A stretch of 64,000 nucleotides of DNA from contig NZ_CP132910.1 of the NCBI RefSeq assembly GCF_030846775.1, positions 5,149,001-5,213,000 on the forward strand, written 5' to 3'. Shown piece by piece: positions 26,125 through 35,220 of the stretch (positions are counted from its first letter, which is position 1; the number at the start of each line of letters is the position of its first letter). The DNA is from Geothrix sp. 21YS21S-2. Lineage in GTDB: Bacteria; Acidobacteriota; Holophagae; Holophagales; Holophagaceae. A program made the translations under genes and the position numbers. The notes under the pieces are model-generated. The model saw nothing but the letters and a program-made list of their open reading frames with translations. It was not told the DNA's origin and ran no database searches.

Positions 26125-27571
26125 TTGAGATCCGGCTCCGCCCGGGAGCCTCCTGCGGCAGGATCTCCGGCTGGACCATGATCACCAGTTCCTTGGTGCC
26201 GTTGTATTTGCTGCGCGATCCGAACAGGGATCCGACCAGCGGGATGCGGGACAGCACCGGGACGCCCTGGGAGGTGCGCAGGTTCTGGTCCACCTTGAGA
26301 CCGCCGACCACCAGCAGCGTCCCGCTCTTCAGGTGCACCGTCGTCTGGATCTCCCGGGTGGAGATGACCGGGTAGGTGGAGCCCAGGATGGTGTCCACGC
26401 CGGCCTGGATGGAATCCTGGGGGTAGATGAAGAAGGTCACCTCGTTGTTCTGGCCGATCTGCACCGCCAATTGGAGCATCACGCCGGTCTTGAGCTCGGC
26501 CACGTCGAAGGTGGCACTGCCCTGGGCGTTGGTTCCGGTCTGTTTGGGGTACAGCCGGCGTTCGCCGATGAGGATGGAGCACTTCTCGCCATCCATCACC
26601 AGCAGGCTGGGGTTGGCCAGGGTCTTCACGAGGCCGCGGGTCTCCAGGGCCTGGAGGCTGAGGTTGACCTGGGCCGGGGTGTGGGTGAAGCTGCCCAGCT
26701 TCAGGCGGCTGTTGCCGGCCCCTTCGGTGAACTGGACGGCGGGAGGCCCGCCAGATTCCCCGGAAAACGTCCAATCGATGCCCAGGTCCCTGCTGGCGGA
26801 AGAGGTGAGCTCGGTGATGCTGACATTGACCCGGACCTGTTGGCGGGGCCGGTCCAGGGTCCGGGCGAAGGCCAGGGCCTGGCGGACGACGGCGGCCGGC
26901 CCGGTGAGGATCAGGTCCAGCCGAAGGGATTCCGCGCCGGCGCGGTAGCTGCCCGGCGCCCCTCCCATGACGGGTCCGCCTCCCCCGTAGCTCGTGCCCA
27001 CGGGCATGCCGGAAGGGATCATTCCGCCCCCGTAGCCCGTGCCGCCGGTGCCGCCCTGGACCGGGCCGAAGCCGCCCGCCGCCGGGTCCGCCCCCGGGGT
27101 CCGCACCTTCGGTCCCGGAATGCATTTCAGGTCCGGAAACGCCTGATTGAGGCTTTCCGCCAAGGTCTCGGGGCCGAGATTCCGGCAGGGGTAGGCGACC
27201 TGGGTCCGTTCCGCCGTCTCTTCGCCGGGAAACCCGGCCTGGAAGTCTTCGATCAGTCCCACCAGGAGGCTGCCGTCCCGGGCCGTTCGCTGCCGCAGGC
27301 CCTGTGCCTCGCAGACCCGGTCCAGCACCTCCTGGAAGCTCGCTCCGGACACGTCCAGGCTGAAGCGCAGGTCCAGCTCGGGCGGGTAGCGCAGCGACAC
27401 CCCCTCCTTGGCGGCCAGTTCGGCCAGGAAGGGCCCGACCGGGGCATTGCCTGCCGAAACATCGTAATGGTTGCCGAGCGGGGCCGACACCGGGGGAGCC
27501 TGGGGGGTCCCGGCCGGGCCCTGGACCAGAAGCAGGAAAAGCAGGGCACTCGGTGGCCAGGGCCTGAACAT
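26111..27571 (-). CDS. Secretin (GspD/PilQ-like outer-membrane channel protein)
   Basis: 486 residues with a signal peptide (first about 22). Residues 30-130 form an N0/STN-like domain (YPPELDLRFSLDVSGASF), then an N1-like domain, a Gly-rich linker (about 165-205) and the secretin channel domain (about 290-475) with LETRGLVKTLANPSLL and the closing VPVLSRIPLVGSLFG motif. It would form the outer-membrane gate of a secretion or pilus machine. No other secretion gene is near, so it is an orphan copy or serves a system elsewhere. The ATG has GGAG upstream. It overlaps the convergent hemerythrin kinase by 14 bases. Two small exported proteins are encoded upstream on the same strand. Confidence 0.88.
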   Translation of the reverse strand: MFRPWPPSALLFLLLVQGPAGTPQAPPVSAPLGNHYDVSAGNAPVGPFLAELAAKEGVSLRYPPELDLRFSLDVSGASFQEVLDRVCEAQGLRQRTARDGSLLVGLIEDFQAGFPGEETAERTQVAYPCRNLGPETLAESLNQAFPDLKCIPGPKVRTPGADPAAGGFGPVQGGTGGTGYGGGMIPSGMPVGTSYGGGGPVMGGAPGSYRAGAESLRLDLILTGPAAVVRQALAFARTLDRPRQQVRVNVSITELTSSASRDLGIDWTFSGESGGPPAVQFTEGAGNSRLKLGSFTHTPAQVNLSLQALETRGLVKTLANPSLLVMDGEKCSILIGERRLYPKQTGTNAQGSATFDVAELKTGVMLQLAVQIGQNNEVTFFIYPQDSIQAGVDTILGSTYPVISTREIQTTVHLKSGTLLVVGGLKVDQNLRTSQGVPVLSRIPLVGSLFGSRSKYNGTKELVIMVQPEILPQEAPGRSRISINPS

Positions 27572-27589
27572 GGGATCGCTCCAAGGGGT

Positions 27590-27603
27590 GTTTATTAATA
27601 AAC
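27590..27603. repeat. 14-bp AT-rich palindrome upstream of the secretin gene
   Basis: A perfect palindrome GTTTATTAATAAAC, 19 bases before the secretin ATG and set in an AT-rich stretch (27590-27614) that stands out from the GC-rich background. It could be part of a promoter or an operator for the secretin gene. Confidence 0.5.
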
Positions 27604-27812
27604 AATAAATAGTAAGCCCCCTGCGGACCCTTCGCAAGGCCCCTCCGCAAGGCTTCTGCCGAGGAGAGCCCGGTGCCCCGAACCAGGCCGGATCTGCCCG
27701 AACGCTTCCATCTCCGGATGTAGGTCGAGGTGCGGGAGGCGCATCGCCACCGGGGGATCCACCCCGGGACCGCCGCCGAGGCCCGGGGCAGGACCGCCAA
27801 GGAGTCCCTGGA

Positions 27813-28157
27813 CTACGGCGCCCGCAGGATCCGCCTGGTTCCGGCGGGGCTCAGGCGCCGCGCCGAAATCAGCTCCCAGGTGCCGTCCAGCCGTCTCCAG
27901 GCCACGAATTCCCAGCGGGCCGGCGCGCCTTCGCCGGTGACCCGGCAGACCAGCTTGACGTTGGTGCCTGCCACCACCTGGGTTCCGGCCTTCCGCACCT
28001 CCCCCAGGCGCAGCCGGGCGAAATGCGTCTGGACGAAGGTCCGGGCCTCCAGGACCGGGGGGGCGTCCAAAGGGGCGGGTCGGTAGCCGCCCATCAACCC
28101 GCCGCCGGTTCCGGCCAGGAGGGGCCAGGTGAGCATGTAGATTCCCAACCCCTTCAT
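27813..28157 (-). CDS. Small exported cystatin-like protein
   Basis: 114 residues. A short hydrophobic N terminus (IYMLTWPLLAGTG) suggests a signal peptide. The rest has the order of parts seen in cystatins/stefins: an N-terminal Gly-Gly (MGGYRPAP), a helix (EARTFVQTHFARL), then QVVAG, the central cysteine-protease-binding loop, inside TQVVAGTNVKLVCRV, and a later Trp (GTW) where the second binding loop would be. Cystatins inhibit papain-like proteases. It may act in the periplasm or outside. It lies between another secreted protein and a secretin. Start supported by GGGAG upstream. Fold call is from motif only. Confidence 0.75.
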   Translation of the reverse strand: MKGLGIYMLTWPLLAGTGGGLMGGYRPAPLDAPPVLEARTFVQTHFARLRLGEVRKAGTQVVAGTNVKLVCRVTGEGAPARWEFVAWRRLDGTWELISARRLSPAGTRRILRAP

Positions 28158-28220
28158 CGAAATGCTCCCGTCCGGTGGCCAATGTAATAAAGATTTAATA
28201 GCCTGGCAAGATTCCCGGGT

Positions 28221-28799
28221 CTACAGGATCACGCAGGAGCTTCCGGGGAGCTCCTTGAGATCATGGTCGCCGCTCCCGGCCGGCCGGGGCGAAATGCTCA
28301 GCGGCCCAGAGGACGAGGCGAGGGGGGCCTTGAGATCGGGCGGGAGGATCAGCTGCTCCCGGTTCTCCGGATCCTCGGAGGGGAGCCTGAGGTAGTGCAC
28401 CTCCTTGGGCGTGCCCGCGCCTTTGCGGCCGAGCCTGGACACCTTGAAGGAGAGGAGCTGGAACGGCCCGGCGCCCGCCGCCACGGGCCGGGACCGGATC
28501 ACGAGGGTGGCGCCGGGGACGAGGGCCAGCCGGTTCGCGGAGAAGGTCGCGTCGTGGCCGTAGATGCCGTGGAGAATCGAGCCGGATTCCGGGGCCGGAT
28601 CCTCCGACCAGGCAGCCCTGGGGGCGCCGGAAACGAAGGGAGGGTCCACGAGCACGGAGAGTTCGCCATCGCCGGTGCTGACTTCCGTCAGCTCCACCCG
28701 CACGGTGGCCCGGGTCCGGTTGGTCAGCGTGATGTCGGCCGCACCGGGAGGGCCGCCCAGGAGGAGCAGGGCGGCAAGGGCGGGACGGAAGGGGAACAT
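28221..28799 (-). CDS. Exported protein of unknown function
   Basis: 192 residues with a signal peptide (PALAALLLLGGPPGAA). The mature part starts ADITLTNRTRATVRVELTEV, a beta-rich pattern with Thr/Val alternation, and contains SRPVAAGAGPFQLLSFKVSRL. It resembles small beta-sandwich envelope proteins, but I recognise no family. GAGG precedes the ATG. It is 63 bases upstream of the cystatin-like gene on the same strand, so the pair may be co-transcribed, perhaps together with the secretin further on. The protein ends CVIL, which only by chance looks like a eukaryotic prenylation box. Confidence 0.65.
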   Translation of the reverse strand: MFPFRPALAALLLLGGPPGAADITLTNRTRATVRVELTEVSTGDGELSVLVDPPFVSGAPRAAWSEDPAPESGSILHGIYGHDATFSANRLALVPGATLVIRSRPVAAGAGPFQLLSFKVSRLGRKGAGTPKEVHYLRLPSEDPENREQLILPPDLKAPLASSSGPLSISPRPAGSGDHDLKELPGSSCVIL

Positions 28800-29129
28800 G
28801 GCAACCTCAAGAAAGACGGGCGATGGCCGCCACGCCAGTCAACGTGGCGCGAGCCCCGGAAGGGTTCCCGGGTCGGCGCCGCCTGGACCGTCCCCTTGCC
28901 GGAGGGTGCGTGCGGACAGCCGGGCACCGTCGCAGCCAGCCTTGTCTCGCCGTTGGGGGTCGGACTGATTTAAAAGGAGCAGAATCATGAGATCCTGATT
29001 GTTTTTTTCCGTCGGCCATCCTTGCAGGTCAAGGCTATCCGGTTCGCCGGCGTAGGGCTACAATGGGCCTACCAGACCAGCTGCATCCCGGAATACGCAC
29101 CCAAGCGTCAGGCACCTGAGGAGGATCCC
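28800..29129. other. Divergent intergenic region, no gene seen
   Basis: A 330-base gap between two divergent secreted-protein genes. It holds a 7-bp hairpin stem (CGCCACG with CGTGGCG, about 28829-28850) and an AT-rich patch at 28966-29008 containing AAAAGGAGC and a run of T. A three-codon mini-frame follows that AAAGGAGC. I tested it by eye against c-di-GMP (GEMM) riboswitch consensus and did not see the conserved core. Promoters for both neighbours must lie here. Confidence 0.4.
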
Positions 29130-31502
29130 ATGGCTATCAGGACCGCCTTGTCGAGCAGCCTTGCATGGGCGGGGCTCCTTGTCGCCGGTTCGCTCCTTTC
29201 CTGCGGCGGCAAGGCCGCCCTGGTTCAAACGTCGGTGGTCCAGCCCGTCACCCTTCAGATCACGCCCGCCGACGCCTCCCTTCAGGCAGGCGGGCGCCTG
29301 ACCCTCACAGCCCAGGTGACGGGCAGCCCCATGCCGGCCCTGGTCTGGGCGGTGGACGGGACTCCCGGCGGCAGTTCCACTTCCGGTACGGTCAGCGGCA
29401 CCGGAGCGACCGCAACCTACACGGCCCCCATGGCCGCGGGCAGCCATGCCGTGACGGCCACCAGCGTGGCCGACCCGTCCAGGAGCGCCTCGGCCACGGT
29501 CGTCGTGGCCGCGCCGACCGCGGTGGTCCTGACCCTCAGCCCCTCGGGCACGGTCAACCTCGGTCCGGGGGGCACCCAGGTGTTCACCGCCACCGTGACC
29601 GGATCCAGCAACACGTCGGTGGGCTGGCTCGTGGACGGCGTCAGCAACGGCAGCGCCGCCGTGGGCACCCTGGTCGGCACCGGGGCCAGCGCGACCTACT
29701 CGGCGCCCGCCACCGCCGGTTCGCACACCGTGACCGCCTTCGCGGCCGCGGATACCGTGAAGAGCGCCTCGGCGACCGTGACGGTCACGGTCCCCGCAGT
29801 CGAAATCGCCCTGACCCCATCAGGATCCGCGCAGGTCAACACCTCGGGCACCCTCTCCTTCACGGCGTCGGTGGCGGGCACCTCCAACACGGCGGTGATC
29901 TGGTCGGTGGACGGAATCCAGGGCGGTTCCGCCTCGGCGGGGACCATCGCCGGCAGCGGCCTCAGCGTGGCCTACAACGCCCCGGCCAGCGCCGGGACCC
30001 ACACGGTCACCGCCACCAGCTCGGCGGACACCTCCAGGACCGCCTCCGTTTCCGTGTCGGTCCTGGCCCCCTCCGGCGTGGTGGTGACCCTCGCCGTGGC
30101 CGGCCCGGCCAACGTCGTGCCGTCCGGTTCCATGCTCATCACGGCAGGCGTTTCAGGCGCCTCGGACGCCTCGGTCACCTGGGCCGTGGATGGCGTGCCC
30201 GACGGGAACGCCTCCGTCGGCACCCTGTTCGTGCCGGCAACGGGCGGAACCGTCGTCTACACGGCTCCGGCCACCACCGGTTCCCACCGGGTGACGGCCA
30301 CCAGCGCCGCCGCGCCCACCCAGAGCGCGTCCATCACGATCCCGGTCACCGCGACCCTCGTCCAGGCAGGCAGCATTCCCATCGGAGCCAATGTCCGGAG
30401 CTCCCCGTACAACGCCGCGGGCGACGGTGTCACGGACGACACCGCGGCCATCTCGGCCGCGGTCAAGGCGGTCGCCGGCACCGGCAAGGCGGTCTACCTG
30501 CCGGCAGGCACCTACCTCATGGACCCCACCTCCAACCAGAACGGAGGAATCCGGCTGGGCAGCAACATGACCCTGCTCCTGGACCCGCAGGCCATCCTCC
30601 AGGCCAGGCCCACTTCCACGCAGAACTACGCGATGGTCACGGTCTCGGGCTGTTCCAATGTCAATATCAGCGGAGGCACGTTCAAAGGCAACAACCTCAA
30701 TAATTCCATCCCCACCCCCACCAAGGTGGAAGCCGGCGACTGCATCCACATCGTCCAGTCCCGCAACGTGGTCGTGGAAGGGAGCGTGGTCCAGGACGCC
30801 TTCAACGACGGCATCTACGTGGGCGGAAACTCCACCAACGTCACGGTCTGCGGCATCACGAGCCAGTTCAACCGGCGCCACGGCATGGCGATCACCTACG
30901 GCCAGGGGTTCTACCTCATCAACAGCACGTTCCACGGGGCCATCGGTTCGGTGGAAACCGCCGGGGGGCCCATGGTCAACGGAATCGGCGTGGACGTGGA
31001 GGCCAACGCCAACGAGTCCGTCCGGACCGTGCTGGCCGCCAACAACCGGTTCACCGGCAACCGGGCCGCGGGCTTCGCCTGGGGCATCCTCGGGGTGGCG
31101 AATTCCAGCACGAGCGATGTGTTCGTCATCGGCAACACGGTTTCGGGCAATCAGTCGGGCCTGAACGGCGAGAACACCACCCGTTCCTGGGTGCTGAACA
31201 ACACCGTCTCCACGGAATCCGCGTTCGGGATCTACATCCACGACGGCATGAACGGGACGCTGGTGCAGGGCAACACCGTATCCGGGACGGGCACCGGCGG
31301 CGACGGCGCCGGCATCGAGATCTACAACGACACCGCCACCACGGTGAATGCCAACACCTCCACCGGCAACTCCAAGTACGGCCTGTTCGTCTACCAGAGC
31401 ACCAACCCCATCCTCACCAACAATGTCCTGACCGGCAACGGAACGGCTGGCCTCGCCATCGTGAGGTCGACGGGGGTGACCCAGTCCGGCAATACCCCTT
31501 GA
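29130..31502 (+). CDS. Lipoprotein with four Ig-like repeats and a right-handed beta-helix
   Basis: 790 residues. A lipobox (LLSC, Cys near residue 25) ends the signal peptide, so it should be lipid-anchored. Four repeats of about 90 residues follow (pattern ...TVTGTSNT.V.W.VDG..GGSA..GT..GTG....Y.AP...G.HTVTA.S.AD...SASA.V.V). From about residue 410 comes a Pectate-lyase-3-like start (VRSSPYNAAGDGVTDDTAAI), then many short Asn-rich turns typical of parallel beta-helix coils. GAGGAGGAT precedes the ATG. Beta-helix proteins of this type are often polysaccharide-acting or adhesins; the actual ligand is unknown. Confidence 0.9.
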   Translation: MAIRTALSSSLAWAGLLVAGSLLSCGGKAALVQTSVVQPVTLQITPADASLQAGGRLTLTAQVTGSPMPALVWAVDGTPGGSSTSGTVSGTGATATYTAPMAAGSHAVTATSVADPSRSASATVVVAAPTAVVLTLSPSGTVNLGPGGTQVFTATVTGSSNTSVGWLVDGVSNGSAAVGTLVGTGASATYSAPATAGSHTVTAFAAADTVKSASATVTVTVPAVEIALTPSGSAQVNTSGTLSFTASVAGTSNTAVIWSVDGIQGGSASAGTIAGSGLSVAYNAPASAGTHTVTATSSADTSRTASVSVSVLAPSGVVVTLAVAGPANVVPSGSMLITAGVSGASDASVTWAVDGVPDGNASVGTLFVPATGGTVVYTAPATTGSHRVTATSAAAPTQSASITIPVTATLVQAGSIPIGANVRSSPYNAAGDGVTDDTAAISAAVKAVAGTGKAVYLPAGTYLMDPTSNQNGGIRLGSNMTLLLDPQAILQARPTSTQNYAMVTVSGCSNVNISGGTFKGNNLNNSIPTPTKVEAGDCIHIVQSRNVVVEGSVVQDAFNDGIYVGGNSTNVTVCGITSQFNRRHGMAITYGQGFYLINSTFHGAIGSVETAGGPMVNGIGVDVEANANESVRTVLAANNRFTGNRAAGFAWGILGVANSSTSDVFVIGNTVSGNQSGLNGENTTRSWVLNNTVSTESAFGIYIHDGMNGTLVQGNTVSGTGTGGDGAGIEIYNDTATTVNANTSTGNSKYGLFVYQSTNPILTNNVLTGNGTAGLAIVRSTGVTQSGNTP

Positions 31503-31545
31503 CCGGAAGTCCTGGGGTCGCGCGCGGAGGACCTTCGCCTTCCGC

Positions 31546-32499
31546 CTACGCGGGGCTCTGGGCCTTGAAGTCCAGGCGGAACAGGGCGCCCTCCCCGGGC
31601 CAGCCCTGGGCCGTGACCGTGCCCCCGTGCTTGCTCATCACCCGCTTGACGATGGACAGGCCGATGCCGTGGCCCGGAATCCGCGGATCCGAATGGAGCC
31701 GCTGGAAGGGCCGGAACATGGCTTCGGCCTGGGCCATGGGGAAGCCGATGCCGTTGTCCCGGATCTCGATGGCGGCGGCGGGGCCCGCGCCGCCGCGCAC
31801 CGTGATCTCCGCGGGCGAGCGGCCCAGGGTGTACTTCCAGGCGTTGCCCAGGAGGTTCTCCAGGGCGATGCGCACGAGATTGGGGTCGCCCAGCACGGTG
31901 AGCCCCGGCTCGATTTCCCAGCGCACGCTGCGCTCCGGTTCCTTCTCCTGGAGGTTCAGCAACACCAGGCGCGCGTGGTGGGAAACGTCCACCCGCTGCA
32001 CCGTGGGCAGGCGCCCGGAGATCAGCGCCAGCTCCTGGAGCCCCTCCAACAGCTGCTGCATGCGGTCCGCCCCCGCGCGCAGGAGATCCAGGTGGCGCAG
32101 GAGGTCGGGCCGGTCTTCGCCGAGGCGTTCCTGCAGGTTGTCCATGCCCAGCAGCAGTCCCGTGAGAGGGGACTTGAGGTCGTGGGTGACCATGCGGTTG
32201 AAGGACTCCAGGTCCTCGATGGTCTGCATGAGGCGCGCGGTGCGGCCCTGCACCTGCTCGTCCAGGCTCCGGTTCAGTTCCTGCAGCCGGTCCTGGCGGG
32301 CCACCAGATCCCTGCGGCTTCCGGCCAGGCGGGTCGCAAGTCCCAGGCCGGCCGCCAAGGCCAGGCCCAGCCCCAGGTACCCGGGCGCGGGTCGGCATGC
32401 GGCGAGGGCCCAGCCGGCGGTCCCCAGACCCGCGGCGGCCAGCAGGGCCAGGGCGAGGAGCCGCAGGTTCGGGCCGGGCATGGCTGACGGATCGGACAT
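31546..32499 (-). CDS. Membrane sensor histidine kinase
   Basis: 317 residues with two closely spaced membrane helices at the N terminus (about 13-33 and 42-62) and almost no periplasmic loop, a coiled coil, HisKA (NRMVTHDLKSPLTGLLLGMD) and HATPase (LLGNAWKYT, DNGIGFP, GHGIGLSI). No receiver and no separate sensor domain are seen. The HDLKSPLT form is typical of bacteriophytochrome/KinB-like kinases. No response regulator is adjacent, so it is an orphan kinase. Two start choices exist; I use the ATG at 32499 because the longer one at 32523 has no clear site. Confidence 0.88.
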   Translation of the reverse strand: MSDPSAMPGPNLRLLALALLAAAGLGTAGWALAACRPAPGYLGLGLALAAGLGLATRLAGSRRDLVARQDRLQELNRSLDEQVQGRTARLMQTIEDLESFNRMVTHDLKSPLTGLLLGMDNLQERLGEDRPDLLRHLDLLRAGADRMQQLLEGLQELALISGRLPTVQRVDVSHHARLVLLNLQEKEPERSVRWEIEPGLTVLGDPNLVRIALENLLGNAWKYTLGRSPAEITVRGGAGPAAAIEIRDNGIGFPMAQAEAMFRPFQRLHSDPRIPGHGIGLSIVKRVMSKHGGTVTAQGWPGEGALFRLDFKAQSPA

Positions 32500-32628
32500 G
32501 GCGCTCACGCTTGATTGTGTGAACATGAGAGCAGGAAGGTCCCGGCGGCGCAACGGAAAGTCCAGCCGTGGGAACGAAGGAATTGGCAAAAAACGGGCTT
32601 TCGCGTAGCGTTGCGGTGAGGAGATCCC

Positions 32629-35220
32629 ATGAACCCGCTGCGCCTGGCCGTGCCCTTCCTTTCCCTGGTCCTGGCGGCCCAGGCCCCGCTGCGCACGGTG
32701 GCCCGCTATCGCGATGCGGCCCTGGGTCTGGAGGTGGTGAAGGCAGAGCTCGTTCTTCCGCCCGGCCAGCCCTGGCCCCAACTGGTGGCGGCCGCGGGGG
32801 TGCGGCAAGTCTTCCTGGTGCCCGCGGCCCCAGCGGCACCCGGTCCGCTGTCCGTCACCGTCCTGGCCCTGCGCGTGGCCGGCGCCAAGGTCGCCCGCCT
32901 TGAGGGGGCCCCCGGCGCCCTGAGCTGGAACCTGGAGGGTGGGACGCCCGGCGACCGGTCCCTGCTGGAGCAGTGGGCCCGCGCCCGTGCCCGGGCCTGG
33001 GAGCAGGGGGCCGGGGACCCTTCGCCCCTGGTGGCGGGTTTCCGGGCCATCCAGAACCGGCTCTTCTTCGGAGGGCGGGAGCCCGAGCCCGCGGCGCCCC
33101 GCCGCCGGGACGAGGGCCCCAGCCTCCTCAGCCTCCTGGGGGGCCGCGCCGCCGTGGAGGAGACCCTGCAACTGGACCGCGGCCTGGAGGGCGGCCCCGG
33201 GGCCGCCGCGCCCCGGGTCGCCCTGGCCTCCCTTCCGAGTGTCACCGTGGCCGCGCACCCCTGGGCCGAGATGCTGGGCGGACGCCAGCCCGCCGTCCCG
33301 CCCCTGGCCCTGTGCGTGCCCCCGGACCGCGCCTTCCTCTACCTGCCCGATCCCGCGGCCGCCCTGGATGGGCTGGCGGGGGGCGGCGCGGCCTTCCTGG
33401 CCCGGGTGAGCGCCTTCGGCCGCCAGGGAACCCTGGACCGGGACCTCATCGCCCGCGCCCTGGAGGACCTGGGCGTGGACAGGAGCCTGCTGGGCGCGGT
33501 CACCGCGGCCGCGGTCTTCCTGCCGGACCTGAACCTCCTGGGCGGCACCGACCTCACCGTCGTGGCCGAGCTCACCCCCGCGGCCGCCGCCCGGTTCGGC
33601 AGCGGCGCGCCCCGGGCCGTCGCCACCCCCCGGGGCGAGGCCTGGCGGGCCCGGGAGGGCGGCCGGGTGTTCCTGTCCACCTCCCGTCCCGAGTTGGAAC
33701 GGGCCCTGGCCCTCCACCGGGCCGGAGGGCAGGGGTCCCTGGGCGCCTCGGACGAGTTCAAGGTGATGCTCACGAAACTGGCTCCCACCGGCGCCACCCG
33801 GGCCTACGCCTACCTTTCCGACCCCTTCATCCGCCGCCTGGTGGGCCCGGCCCAGCGCATCGGCCAGCTGCGCCAGGCCGCCGCCCGCCGCGACCTGGAG
33901 GCCGTGGCGGCCGCCGTGGAGCTGCGCCGCCTGGACGCTCCCGGCAGTCCCCTGGACCTCGCCACGCTGCGCAAGCTGGGCTACCTCGCGCCCGGCCTGG
34001 ACCTGTCCGGGCTCACCGTGAAGGACGGCGTGGTGGCCAGCCGTGCGTGGGGCCGGCTGGACCGCATGCGCCCCCAGGCTCCCCCAGCCGAGGTGGAGGC
34101 GTGGGAGGCCCGGGCCTACGAGGCCTTCCGGGCGAACTACAGCCAGTACTGGAGCCGCTACTTCGACCCCGTCGCCCTGCGCCTGGAGGCCCGGGACGGG
34201 GCCTACGGCCTGGACACCTTCATCCTCCCCCTGCTGGACCAGAGCGCCTACCGCCAGCTCCGCCGGTTCCTGAAGCCGGGGCCCGTGCCGGCCCTGGCCT
34301 CCGCCCCTCGCTGGGCCCGGCCCCAGGTGGCCACCCTGAGCCTGCCCGTGGACTGGGCGGGCCTTCTGGGCAGGTCCCCGGTGCCCGTGCCCGGGGAGCT
34401 GCTGGGGGCCCTGGGCGGGGAGGCGCACCTCGCCTTCCTGGACGCGGCCCCCGTGCTCCAGGTGGGAGGCGGCTCCCCCGCGGGCCTCATGGCCTCCCAG
34501 GACCGCCTCGCCCAGGGCGGCCTCCTGTTCCTGGCCCCGCTCCTCCTGGGCCCCCTCACCCGTCCCGTGGCGCTGGCCATCCCCGTGCGGGACCCGGCCG
34601 CGGCCCGGGAGGGCTTCCGGCGTCTGGCCCAGAGCGCCGCGCTGCGCCAGGGCCTGCCGCGGGAACTGGAATGGCGCGTCCATCAGGAGACGGACCGGCG
34701 CCTGATCCTCAGCGCCTCCCTCCTGGGCCTGGTGACGATGCGCTTCTCCCTGGACCTGGAGGACGGCTGGCTGGTGGTGTGCAACGACACCTCCCAGCCC
34801 GCCCCCCTGGTTTCCGGCTCCGCCCCCCGCCCGGCCTCCCACGCAGCCCTGTCCTTGCGCCCCTTCGACCTGAACCTGGGCCTTCCCGCCGCCTGGCAGG
34901 CGGCGGTGGAGGGCCAGGCGGACCGGGCCTGGGCCGAGCAACGCTGGCTTTCCCCCTGGCTCGCCTCCGGCCTGGACGTGGACGCCGCCAAGGCCCGCAG
35001 CCTCCTGGTATTCGGCGGCGCACCCCTCCTGTCCCCCACCGACCTGGGCCCCGGCTCCACCCCCCGGAACCTGCGCTACGGCACGCCGTGGCGCCCCCTC
35101 CTCCCGGTCCGCAAGCCCGGGGAGGACTTCGGCCTGTTCGAAGGCGTCCGGGAGGTGCGGGTGGACATGACCTTCGAGGAGGACGGCCTGCGCACCCGGG
35201 TGGCCTGGACCGCGCCCTAG
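32629..35220 (+). CDS. Large exported protein of unknown function
   Basis: 863 residues with a signal peptide ([16 protein letters not shown]). It is rich in Ala, Leu, Arg and Gly and has no repeats or catalytic motifs that I recognise. Features include RNRLFFGG near residue 145, a repeated ...[17 protein letters not shown]... stretch and [19 protein letters not shown] at the end. AGGAG precedes the ATG. The protein likely lies in the periplasm or outer membrane. Its stop codon shares four bases (CTAG) with the convergent gabD stop. Function unknown. Confidence 0.75.
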   Translation: MNPLRLAVPFLSLVLAAQAPLRTVARYRDAALGLEVVKAELVLPPGQPWPQLVAAAGVRQVFLVPAAPAAPGPLSVTVLALRVAGAKVARLEGAPGALSWNLEGGTPGDRSLLEQWARARARAWEQGAGDPSPLVAGFRAIQNRLFFGGREPEPAAPRRRDEGPSLLSLLGGRAAVEETLQLDRGLEGGPGAAAPRVALASLPSVTVAAHPWAEMLGGRQPAVPPLALCVPPDRAFLYLPDPAAALDGLAGGGAAFLARVSAFGRQGTLDRDLIARALEDLGVDRSLLGAVTAAAVFLPDLNLLGGTDLTVVAELTPAAAARFGSGAPRAVATPRGEAWRAREGGRVFLSTSRPELERALALHRAGGQGSLGASDEFKVMLTKLAPTGATRAYAYLSDPFIRRLVGPAQRIGQLRQAAARRDLEAVAAAVELRRLDAPGSPLDLATLRKLGYLAPGLDLSGLTVKDGVVASRAWGRLDRMRPQAPPAEVEAWEARAYEAFRANYSQYWSRYFDPVALRLEARDGAYGLDTFILPLLDQSAYRQLRRFLKPGPVPALASAPRWARPQVATLSLPVDWAGLLGRSPVPVPGELLGALGGEAHLAFLDAAPVLQVGGGSPAGLMASQDRLAQGGLLFLAPLLLGPLTRPVALAIPVRDPAAAREGFRRLAQSAALRQGLPRELEWRVHQETDRRLILSASLLGLVTMRFSLDLEDGWLVVCNDTSQPAPLVSGSAPRPASHAALSLRPFDLNLGLPAAWQAAVEGQADRAWAEQRWLSPWLASGLDVDAAKARSLLVFGGAPLLSPTDLGPGSTPRNLRYGTPWRPLLPVRKPGEDFGLFEGVREVRVDMTFEEDGLRTRVAWTAP

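Noticed and set aside
28221-28799. C-terminal CVIL as a prenylation box
   Set aside because: Bacteria do not prenylate their own proteins this way; likely chance.
28800-29129. Cyclic-di-GMP riboswitch in the divergent gap
   Set aside because: I looked on both strands for the GEMM core and tetraloop patterns; only loose likeness was found.
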